From contig CAZYYO010000113.1 in assembly GCA_964650965.1 (NCBI GenBank), positions 1-5,624 of the forward strand: 5,624 bases of DNA, written 5' to 3'. The position numbers and the translations under genes are program-made. The DNA comes from CAZYYO01 sp964650965 (GTDB taxonomy: Bacteria; Bacillota; Clostridia; Lachnospirales; Lachnospiraceae). The notes beneath the pieces were generated by a model. The model had not been told where the DNA came from, searched no databases, and saw only the letters and a list, made by a program, of their open reading frames with translations. The number at the start of each line of letters is the position of its first letter. Position 1 is the stretch's first letter. Positions 1-5,624 of this stretch are shown here, in pieces.

Positions 1-277
1 GATATGTCGTATCTTAGGAGAGAAGGAGTTAAATGGTAAATGTGGATTATATGCCCAGGTTACCATTGAACCAGGTTCCTCTCTTGGATATCATGAACAT
101 CATGGAGAAAGTGAAACCTACTATATTTTATCAGGCACTGCAGAATATGATGATAATGGAACCAAGCGGATTGTACATCCTGGAGATGTAACATTTACAC
201 CAGACGGCTGCGGACATGCCCTTCGTCCTACCGGTGGAGAACCGGTAGTATTTATGGCATTGATTATTAAGGATTAG
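1..277 (+). CDS. Cupin-domain protein, 3' end (5' truncated by window edge)
   Basis: The reading frame is open from base 2 to a TAG at 275-277, giving 91 visible residues; the start lies outside the window. Both cupin motifs are clear. Motif 1 (G-x5-HxH-x4-E-x6-G) is met exactly by the segment around GYHEHHGESETYYILSG, which supplies two His and one Glu as metal ligands. Motif 2 (G-x5-PxG-x2-H-x3-N) is met by GDVTFTPDGCGHALRPT except that Pro replaces the final Asn; its His is the fourth ligand. The protein ends 9 residues after a typical last beta strand, so it is a small single-domain (cupin_2 type) cytoplasmic beta-barrel of roughly 100-120 residues. Such proteins bind a metal and often a sugar, or act as small isomerases or dioxygenases; the substrate cannot be read here. 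It converges on the AraC gene and overlaps its stop by 11 bp, so it probably belongs to an upstream unit. Cupin fold is near certain, function unknown. Confidence 0.9.
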   Translation, partial: ICRILGEKELNGKCGLYAQVTIEPGSSLGYHEHHGESETYYILSGTAEYDDNGTKRIVHPGDVTFTPDGCGHALRPTGGEPVVFMALIIKD

Positions 278-1322
278 GAAGAAGATGATCCTCTGGCGGA
301 TTTGTTCGAAACTGTCCAGGAGTACACCCACTATATTTCTTGAAAATTTTGGCGAACCAGCTTCTGGAGGGAACATTTAATTGCTCTGCAATTTCCTGAA
401 ATGTTAGTTCTGTGGTAGATAACAGAAGCTGGGCACGTAATACCTTTTGTGATTGGATATATTCCTGCAGCGTTTGATGGGTTTCCTTTTTAAACTTGCT
501 GGAGAAATAATAAGGAGAATAATTCAGTGCGGCTGCAATGATTTCAATCCCAAGAGGTTCTTCAATGTGGGTATCAATATAGTTTTTGGCATTGATAATA
601 TCAGCAGATAGCAAACTGTTCGCTTTTGCAGATAAAGCGTGAATCTGTTTCATATATTGCTGATACATTTGCTGCATGTAATCTGGAATTTCTGTACTAA
701 TGCAGCAGTTCTGGATTTGGCGAATATAGCTTTCTTCAATGGTATATGCAGTATCAGGCAAAAGCCCGCCTTTAATTGCTGCCTCACAGCAGTGAGTGGC
801 GAAGAGATAGCAGGATAATTTCATGCGTTCCAGAGATGTTCCGTGAAAATTTTGATTTTGGTGAAGCAATGTTTGCAGCTGGCTCGGTGCATCATCTGTT
901 TCGATGCCATGTGAAATATTATTAAGCAACAGTTCCTGAAGCTGCCAGTGGGATTTATGACCTTCTGCTACCAGGACCTGTTGCTTATTTTCTTTGAGAG
1001 CAAGACTGGTGGGATAAGCCATCTTATTTATGTTAAATGTCCTGCCTGTAAGATGATAAACTAACATTTGTCCATAGTGAGACAGCTCCCTGATAGGAAT
1101 ATATGGTATGGTAGACAGCATTCTGTGAAAGGTGGCATTGTCGCCTGGGTTGTCTTGATACCAGCTTTTTATAGATTCCTTTCGCTCTGTTTCCGACAAA
1201 ATGCTGGTGAAGACAGGACCAAGAATGTGATAGTTGGTACTGTCTGCATCTACATTCATATAGATAAACCACGTCATTCCACTATTAGTGGTAACAATGG
1301 AAGGTGGAAATACATCAGCATA
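267..1322 (-). CDS. AraC-family transcriptional regulator (N-terminus in assembly gap)
   Basis: 351 residues are readable, from the gap edge at 1322 down to a TAA at 267-269. The C-terminal ~109 residues (about 270-596) are an AraC/XylS DNA-binding domain with two helix-turn-helix units: the first around GIEIIAAALNYSPYYFSSKF (visible residues 258-277), the second around FQEIAEQLNVPSRSWFAKIF (308-327), followed by the family signature KKYSGCTPGQFR. The ~240-residue N-terminal part contains LGPVF and a stretch near IPIRELSHYGQMLVYHLTG. These resemble the poorly characterised sensor region of ~400-residue AraC proteins found in Firmicutes next to sugar genes; it is not an obvious AraC-type cupin. 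The true start should lie some 20-50 residues upstream, inside or beyond the N run; the ATG at 1431-1433 across the gap is not its start. It is divergent from the GPH symporter, the usual arrangement for a local activator of a sugar-uptake operon, so regulation of 1423-4708 is likely. The inducer is unknown. Confidence 0.92.
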   Translation of the reverse strand, partial: YADVFPPSIVTTNSGMTWFIYMNVDADSTNYHILGPVFTSILSETERKESIKSWYQDNPGDNATFHRMLSTIPYIPIRELSHYGQMLVYHLTGRTFNINKMAYPTSLALKENKQQVLVAEGHKSHWQLQELLLNNISHGIETDDAPSQLQTLLHQNQNFHGTSLERMKLSCYLFATHCCEAAIKGGLLPDTAYTIEESYIRQIQNCCISTEIPDYMQQMYQQYMKQIHALSAKANSLLSADIINAKNYIDTHIEEPLGIEIIAAALNYSPYYFSSKFKKETHQTLQEYIQSQKVLRAQLLLSTTELTFQEIAEQLNVPSRSWFAKIFKKYSGCTPGQFRTNPPEDHLLPNP

Positions 1323-1422
1323 NNNNNNNNNNNNNNNNNNNNNNNNNNNNNNNNNNNNNNNNNNNNNNNNNNNNNNNNNNNNNNNNNNNNNNNNNNNNNN
1401 NNNNNNNNNNNNNNNNNNNNNN
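1323..1422. other. Assembly gap, exactly 100 N
   Basis: A run of 100 unknown bases separates the AraC gene and the symporter gene. Exactly 100 N is a common placeholder for a gap of unknown size. Both flanking genes run into it in coding frame, so it must contain two start codons, two ribosome binding sites and the shared divergent promoter/operator region. No regulatory element of the sugar operon can therefore be read from this window. Confidence 0.97.
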
Positions 1423-2850
1423 GGAAATAACATCTGTATGTATATGATTATGGTATATGCAAGCTATGCAGGTAGTGAGGGCTATGGGATTGCAACAGCG
1501 ATTGTTGGAATTATCATGACCTTAACAAGAATTTTAGATGCAGTAACAGATACAGCAATTGCATATGTTTTTGAAAAATTTCCTACGAAATATGGCAAAT
1601 GTCGTCCTTTTATGATTATTGGATGGTTGATTGAGGCAGCAGCAGTATGGATGATGTATTCTGTAGCAGCAAATCATTTTTCAGGTGTGGCTGGAACCAT
1701 TGTTTTTGTCCTTATTTATATAGTCTATATTATTGGTTATACCATTAATAATATGGCAGGAAATGTAAAGGATGCAGTATTAACAAATGAACCAAAACAA
1801 AGACCAATGCTTGGATTTACAGGAACCCTGTTTTCCTACGGTGTACCTATTTTATTAAATAATGTAGTAACATTTTATATGCTGCCAAAGCATGACAATC
1901 AATATAACATGGCCTGCTTAAAAGAAATGGCACTATTTTATATTGCCGTATCCCTTGTCTGCTGTATTGCCGCAATGTTTGGAATTGCAAGAGCAGATAA
2001 CGAGGAAGTGTGGAAGGAAGCCAATGCAAAGCTTTCTAAGGATAAGGAAGAGAGTAAAGTAGGATTAAAGGAAATGTGGCAGGTTCTGTCTAAGAATAAA
2101 GATGTCCAGCGATATATTGTTACCGGGGCAACGGATAAATTTGCACAATCTACTGCAACACAATCTGTTATTATCACACTTTTATTCGGTGTTCTCATTG
2201 GAAGCTACAAGGCATCGCAGGTAGCTAATAACTATGCTTCAGCCATTGGTTTAGTTTTTGCATTTCTAGGGGGAGTTGTGATTGGTAAGATAGGTGCAAA
2301 GAAAGGAACAACCGTTTTCTCATGGTTTGCCATTGCAATTTCTGCTGTCCAGATGGGAGTGTGTATTATTCTTGGACCTACAGGAATGAAAGAAATTGGA
2401 GATACCCACTCCTTTATCTTTATGATTTGGGTCATGGCAACCATAGGTATGACAGCAGGTCGTATGCTTCTGTCCGTGGCAGCCAATACGATGAAGGCGG
2501 ATGTTACAGATGCAGAAGAATATCGTTCAGGTAACTTTATGCCTTCCGTAGTCGCAGGCGTATATTCATTATTTGATAAAGGAATGTCATCTATCTGTGC
2601 CATGGTAGCAACCATTGCTATTTCATTTATAGGATATGCCAATACAGTTCCACAGATGGGAGATAAGGTGACAAGCGGTATCTTCTGGCTTACCTTAGTA
2701 TTATCCTTTGGACTTCCAATCATTGGATTCTTATGTAATATATTTGCAATGAAGAATTATACCCTGGATGTAGATATGTTAACTAAGATACAAGCCTCCA
2801 ACCAGCAGAAACGAGATGAAGTAGCTCGTGCAAATTCAGCTGCTCAGTAG
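1423..2850 (+). CDS. GPH-family (MFS_2) sugar:cation symporter, N-terminus in assembly gap
   Basis: 475 residues are visible, ending at TAG 2848-2850. The protein is very hydrophobic, with a 12-helix pattern split by a hydrophilic central loop (visible residues ~188-230, rich in Lys, Glu and Asp). Readable residues begin with GNN, matching the G-D-x-G-x-N stretch before helix 1 of melibiose-permease-like proteins, so probably only ~15-25 residues are missing. The hallmark helix-2 segment RILDAVTD (visible 36-43) holds two Asp at the positions of the cation/sugar-binding Asp55 and Asp59 of MelB, followed by the loop KYGKCRPF. A second family signature, KADVTDAEEYRSGNF, lies in the C-terminal half. 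Unusually, Thr replaces the common Pro after the second Asp. The role is import of a glycoside or short oligosaccharide driven by Na+ or H+ at the cytoplasmic membrane. It precedes the GH43 gene by 34 bp on the same strand, which suggests that its cargo is the GH43 substrate. Family is secure; substrate is inferred. Confidence 0.93.
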   Translation, partial: GNNICMYMIMVYASYAGSEGYGIATAIVGIIMTLTRILDAVTDTAIAYVFEKFPTKYGKCRPFMIIGWLIEAAAVWMMYSVAANHFSGVAGTIVFVLIYIVYIIGYTINNMAGNVKDAVLTNEPKQRPMLGFTGTLFSYGVPILLNNVVTFYMLPKHDNQYNMACLKEMALFYIAVSLVCCIAAMFGIARADNEEVWKEANAKLSKDKEESKVGLKEMWQVLSKNKDVQRYIVTGATDKFAQSTATQSVIITLLFGVLIGSYKASQVANNYASAIGLVFAFLGGVVIGKIGAKKGTTVFSWFAIAISAVQMGVCIILGPTGMKEIGDTHSFIFMIWVMATIGMTAGRMLLSVAANTMKADVTDAEEYRSGNFMPSVVAGVYSLFDKGMSSICAMVATIAISFIGYANTVPQMGDKVTSGIFWLTLVLSFGLPIIGFLCNIFAMKNYTLDVDMLTKIQASNQQKRDEVARANSAAQ

Positions 2851-2872
2851 TTGTATACGCATGATATAAGAC

Positions 2873-2879
2873 AGGAGAG
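2873..2879 (+). promoter_or_regulatory. Ribosome binding site of the GH43 gene
   Basis: AGGAGAG lies 5-7 bases ahead of the ATG at 2885 and fixes that start over the in-frame Met at residue 16 (2930). No terminator hairpin or convincing promoter is seen in the 34-bp spacer, so co-transcription with the symporter is expected. Confidence 0.85.
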
Positions 2880-2884
2880 AATCA

Positions 2885-4708
2885 ATGTATTATTGTAATC
2901 CATTAAATATAGAATATCGATATCAATTTATGAAAAAGGAGCAGGGGTATCTGGTGAATCGAGAAGCGGCAGACCCTTCCTTAATCCTATTCCATGATAA
3001 ATATTACCTGTTTCCTTCCATGACCAAAGGCTTCCTTGTAAGTAACGATTTGGTGCATTGGGAAATGAAGCCTCTGGTAGGACTGCCGGTTTATGACTAT
3101 GCTCCGGATGTGCGAGTTATGGGAGACTACATGTATTTTAGTGCTTCTCACAGGGATACTCCATGTAATTTCTATCGGACACAGGATCCGGAGATTGAAA
3201 AATTTGAATGTATCCCCGGAACCTTTGAGTTCTGGGACCCCAATTTGTTTATAGATGATGATGGAAGATGTTATTTCTATTGGGGCTGTTCTTCCGTTGC
3301 ACCTATCTATGGTGTGGAGTTGAATCCGTTAACGATGCATCAGATATCAGATGTGCAGGAATTAATCTTTGAACATCGAATAGAAAATGGCTATGAGCGG
3401 ATTGGAGAAGATCATAGTTGTATCAAGAAGAGAAATTATCAATTCGAAGAGAAAATGAGAAGGGCTGTAGCACAGCATATAGGAAAGAAGCTAGAAGAGT
3501 TACCGAAAGACCTTGTAGACTGTCTGGAGCTTATGCCCCCGGAAGTTGCAACAATGATAAGAAATATGTTATTTGATGATGCACCTAATGTAGAAGGTGC
3601 ATGGATGACAAAATATCAGGGGAAATATTACTTGCAATATGCAGGGGCAGGAACGGAATATAATACCTATGGAGATGGAACCTATGTGGGTCTGTCTCCC
3701 TTGGGACCATTTTCATTGGCAAGAAATAATCCCTATTCCTATCATCCGGGAGGATTTTGTCCAGGGGCAGGCCATGGCTCTACCTTACAAGACCAAGATG
3801 GACAGTGGTGGCATCCGGCAACCATGCGAATTTGCGTAAATCATAATTTCGAAAGACGCATTGGTTTATGGCCGGCTGGATTTGATGATGAGGGTGAGCT
3901 GTATTGTAATCAGCGGTATGGAGACTGGCCTGTGAATATGGAGAAAATCAAAGAAAACCCATGGACGGAACCAGACCTTATGATTCTGTCTTATGGAAAA
4001 AGAGTATCTGTTTCTTCCGGAAGAGATACCGCAGGATATGCAGTAGATGAAAATGTTCAAACCAGTTGGAGAGCAGAGAAAACAGATGAGAATCCCTATT
4101 TGATGCTTGATCTTGGAGAGGTTGCCCAGGTTCAGGGAATTCAGGTGAATTTTGGAGATGATGTTCAAAAGGATAAGCTGCCAAGGCAGGAAGAGGAATG
4201 GGTAAATGACAGATACATAGATGATGTTCTTGAACCGGTTCAGTGGTTATTAGAAAGCTCCATGGACGGACAGGAGTGGAAGGTGCTTGTGGATAAGACG
4301 CAGGCAGAAACAAGTCTTTGCCACGACTACATAGCCCTGAATCAGGAGATTGAGGCTCGCTATATACGATTATCTAAGATAAAGCTGACCTATGGACAGC
4401 AGGCAAATGTATCAGGTCTTCGCATCTTCGGTCATATGAATGTATCCTTGCCTCAGGCTGCACAGATTGAGAAAGCCACAAGAGTCAATGACACAGATAT
4501 GGATATAAAATGGAATGGTAATGGTATGGGGTATGAAGTTTTATGGGGATATGAACCCAATCGACTATATCACAGTTACCGTGTTTTCGGACAAACAGAG
4601 TTAACGATAAAAGCCCTGGTAGCATCACAGAAGGAATATTTTGTTCGCGTGGATTCCTTTAATGAGGCTGGAATTGTACATGGTCAGGCCCTAAAGGTTA
4701 TTTTTTGA
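2885..4708 (+). CDS. Intracellular GH43 glycosidase with discoidin-like and FN3-like C-terminal domains
   Basis: This 607-residue protein has no signal peptide or membrane segment, so it acts in the cytoplasm. Residues ~25-350 form a GH43 five-bladed beta-propeller. The expected catalytic acids are visible: Asp30 in the motif ADPSLIL (general base), Asp118 in WDPNLFIDDDG (pKa modulator) and Glu237 in VEGAWMTKYQGKYYL (general acid). GAGHGST (294-300) and NHNFERR (319-325) are further conserved-looking active-site loops. Residues ~370-516 resemble an F5/8 type C (discoidin) domain, with an NVQTSWRA motif, LMLDLGE and a terminal ARYIRLS...LRIFG. Residues ~523-607 look like a fibronectin type III fold. 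A Lys/Glu-rich, predicted helical insertion (~183-232) separates the second and third catalytic acids. GH43 enzymes are inverting beta-xylosidases, alpha-L-arabinofuranosidases and related activities; which applies here cannot be read. It sits 34 bp after the GPH symporter and probably hydrolyses the imported oligosaccharide. Start chosen by its AGGAGAG site. Family assignment strong, specificity open. Confidence 0.93.
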   Translation: MYYCNPLNIEYRYQFMKKEQGYLVNREAADPSLILFHDKYYLFPSMTKGFLVSNDLVHWEMKPLVGLPVYDYAPDVRVMGDYMYFSASHRDTPCNFYRTQDPEIEKFECIPGTFEFWDPNLFIDDDGRCYFYWGCSSVAPIYGVELNPLTMHQISDVQELIFEHRIENGYERIGEDHSCIKKRNYQFEEKMRRAVAQHIGKKLEELPKDLVDCLELMPPEVATMIRNMLFDDAPNVEGAWMTKYQGKYYLQYAGAGTEYNTYGDGTYVGLSPLGPFSLARNNPYSYHPGGFCPGAGHGSTLQDQDGQWWHPATMRICVNHNFERRIGLWPAGFDDEGELYCNQRYGDWPVNMEKIKENPWTEPDLMILSYGKRVSVSSGRDTAGYAVDENVQTSWRAEKTDENPYLMLDLGEVAQVQGIQVNFGDDVQKDKLPRQEEEWVNDRYIDDVLEPVQWLLESSMDGQEWKVLVDKTQAETSLCHDYIALNQEIEARYIRLSKIKLTYGQQANVSGLRIFGHMNVSLPQAAQIEKATRVNDTDMDIKWNGNGMGYEVLWGYEPNRLYHSYRVFGQTELTIKALVASQKEYFVRVDSFNEAGIVHGQALKVIF

Positions 4709-4718
4709 TAAAATCCTG

Positions 4719-4747
4719 TTGACATATTCACAAAATCGTAATATACT
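4719..4747 (+). promoter_or_regulatory. Sigma-A (sigma-70 type) promoter for the SH3b gene
   Basis: A perfect -35 box TTGACA (4719-4724) and a -10 box TATACT (4742-4747, one mismatch to TATAAT) are separated by the optimal 17 bp. Transcription should start near 4753-4756, giving a leader of about 65 nt. The -35 box begins only 11 bases after the GH43 stop and no terminator lies between, so the SH3b gene has its own strong promoter but may also receive read-through. Confidence 0.85.
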
Positions 4748-4784
4748 TACAGAGTTGAAACAAAAATGTAACAACTTCGTAACA
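4746..4784 (-). promoter_or_regulatory. Tandem 11-bp-phased hexamer array, WalR-box-like operator
   Basis: Read on the minus strand, hexamers TGTTAC (4784-4779), TGTTAC (4773-4768), TGTTTC (4762-4757) and TGTAAG (4751-4746) follow each other with exactly 5 bp between them. The first pair is a perfect match to the published WalR consensus TGTWAH-N5-TGTWAH of low-G+C Gram-positives; each outer copy has one mismatch. An 11-bp direct-repeat period is the general binding mode of OmpR/PhoB-type response regulators. The array starts at the end of the -10 box and covers the presumed start site and early leader. By analogy this position suggests repression, but that is inference. A PhoP-type box read on the plus strand (TTAACA-like) is the main alternative. 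Confidence 0.55.
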
Positions 4785-4800
4785 AGTCAACGATTTGAAT

Positions 4801-4807
4801 GGGGGGA
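4801..4807 (+). promoter_or_regulatory. Ribosome binding site of the SH3b gene (G-run type)
   Basis: The only Shine-Dalgarno-like element is GGGGGGA, which can pair with the 16S tail using a G-U wobble. It lies 11-12 bases ahead of the ATG at 4819, slightly farther than usual. The overlapping ATG at 4799 is out of frame. The start is supported mainly by the signal peptide that follows it. Confidence 0.6.
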
Positions 4808-4818
4808 ATTCAAAAAGT

Positions 4819-5624
4819 ATGAAGAAAGCACAGATTAAAGTATTATCATATACATTGGCAGCAGGCGTATTACTGGGAAGCTCAGCCTTTACAGCAGGAG
4901 CAACTCCCTTAGCAGGGGCATCTAGTATCTCATCTGTAGCTGATAAGACAAGTACCTATACTACATTTGCAGGAGTGAATCTTCTGACAGCTAATATGCT
5001 TACCCAGGCCAACAGCCAGGCAGAGGCGTCTGTAGCAGATAATGCGGCAGCAGTTGTAGCAGCAGGAACTCCGGTTTCTGAATTTGCCAATATTGCAGTT
5101 GCTCAGGTAACAGATTTTGTAAATGTAAGAAGTACACCAAGCGAGGATGGAGAAATCCTTGGAAAGCTGTATAACAATTGTGCAGCAACCATCAATGCAA
5201 CCGAAGGAGAATGGTATCAGATCACTTCCGGAAGCGTAACAGGCTATGTGAAGGCAGAGTTTGTTGTTGCTGGAAATGAAGAGCTGGCCAAATCCGTATC
5301 AAGAAAAGAAGCAACGGTTCATGCAGATGTATTATATATTCGTTCCGATGCCAATACAGAAGCATCTATCTTAAGCTCAGCAAGCAATAATAACGTATTA
5401 ACCGTAACGGATGACAGCATGCAGGCCCAGGGCTGGGTGAAGGTAGCTTACAGCAAGGGCGAAGGCTTTGTCAGTGCAGATTATGTAACCGTAGAGACAA
5501 AATTCAATTATGCGGAATCAAAGGCTGAGGAAGAAGCAAGACTGGCAAGAGAAGAAGCAGAGCGTCAGGCAGCAGCAGAAGCAGAAGCTAAGAAGGCTGC
5601 CAGAGCACAGGAGAGAGCCGCAGC
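4819..5624 (+). CDS. Secreted SH3b-repeat protein, probable cell-wall hydrolase (3' end beyond window)
   Basis: The frame is open from ATG 4819 to the window end, giving 268 complete codons without a stop. Residues 1-28 are a Sec signal peptide: a KKAQIK basic start, a hydrophobic core VLSYTLAAGVLLGSSAF, and possible AxA cleavage sites after A28 or A34. A Ser/Thr/Ala-rich spacer follows to ~90. Two bacterial SH3 domains come next: the first at ~93-150 (FVNVRSTPSEDGEILGKL, then EGEWYQI and GYVKAEFV), the second at ~163-226 (LYIRSDANTEASIL, then QGWVKVAY and GFVSADYV). Residues ~231-268 are a long Glu/Ala/Arg-rich helical stretch, likely a coiled coil. In Clostridia this order (signal, two SH3b, charged helix) usually precedes an NlpC/P60 (C40) peptidase that cuts peptidoglycan stem peptides, but that domain is outside the window, so catalytic activity is inferred. 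Its own promoter and the WalR-like array suggest control with cell-wall metabolism rather than with the sugar operon. Confidence 0.88.
   Translation, partial: MKKAQIKVLSYTLAAGVLLGSSAFTAGATPLAGASSISSVADKTSTYTTFAGVNLLTANMLTQANSQAEASVADNAAAVVAAGTPVSEFANIAVAQVTDFVNVRSTPSEDGEILGKLYNNCAATINATEGEWYQITSGSVTGYVKAEFVVAGNEELAKSVSRKEATVHADVLYIRSDANTEASILSSASNNNVLTVTDDSMQAQGWVKVAYSKGEGFVSADYVTVETKFNYAESKAEEEARLAREEAERQAAAEAEAKKAARAQERAA

Noticed and set aside
1288..1322. ATG at 1288 as start of the symporter gene
   Set aside because: It lies inside the AraC coding sequence on the other strand and joins the symporter frame only across the 100 N of arbitrary length; the residues there do not resemble a symporter N-terminus.
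1423..1433. ATG at 1433 (minus strand) as start of the AraC gene
   Set aside because: It is the reverse strand of symporter coding sequence, reached only by reading through N; the real start is hidden in the gap.
2232..2723. 163-codon open frame on the minus strand
   Set aside because: It lies wholly within the symporter gene, has no ribosome binding site or recognisable domain, and follows from the codon bias of the real gene.
3866..4313. Two overlapping minus-strand open frames of 100-111 codons
   Set aside because: They are antisense to the well-supported GH43 gene, with compositionally odd, low-complexity translations.
4699..4714. Possible terminator after the GH43 gene
   Set aside because: Only a 5-bp all-A/T pairing is available and the T-run lies on the 5' side; it does not form an intrinsic terminator.
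4718..4796. Inverted repeats GTTGAC/GTCAAC and AAATCGT/ACGATTT flanking the hexamer array
   Set aside because: Arms of 6-7 bp are some 50-60 bp apart, the two pairs do not share a centre, and one arm is part of the -35 box; chance similarity in AT-rich DNA is more likely than a stem or operator.
5000..5188. Minus-strand 62-codon open frame rich in Leu and Gln
   Set aside because: It is the antisense of Ala-rich secreted-protein coding sequence, with no independent support.

Overview
The window looks like a chromosomal stretch from a low-to-moderate G+C Gram-positive gut anaerobe, most likely a Lachnospiraceae member (Blautia-like). The support is AT-rich codon use, strong AGGAG-type ribosome binding sites, a glycan-use gene cluster built around a GPH transporter and a signal-less GH43 enzyme, and a secreted SH3b protein of the kind common in Clostridia. 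The genus-level guess is inference.

Layout: (1) 1-277 (+) is the 3' end of a single-domain cupin protein. (2) 267-1322 (-) is an AraC-family regulator whose stop overlaps the cupin stop by 11 bp; its N-terminus runs into an assembly gap. (3) 1323-1422 is a run of exactly 100 N, which hides both start codons and the divergent promoter region. (4) 1423-2850 (+) is a GPH-family (MFS_2) sugar:cation symporter lacking only its first residues. (5) 2885-4708 (+) is a cytoplasmic GH43 glycosidase with C-terminal discoidin-like and FN3-like domains, 34 bp downstream with a good RBS. (6) 4709-4818 is a regulatory intergenic region with a near-consensus sigma-A promoter and a tandem array of hexamers in 11-bp phase that resembles a WalR box. 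(7) 4819-5624 (+) is the start of a secreted SH3b-repeat protein, probably a cell-wall hydrolase, cut off by the window end.

The AraC regulator, symporter and GH43 form a compact carbohydrate-use locus: the regulator is divergent, the symporter imports a short plant-type oligosaccharide (xylo- or arabino-configured is the best guess from GH43), and the enzyme hydrolyses it inside the cell. The SH3b gene is a separate transcription unit that appears tied to envelope homeostasis rather than sugar use. I see no CRISPR array, RNA gene, insertion sequence or defence system. The least ordinary signal is the phased operator-like array at 4746-4784.
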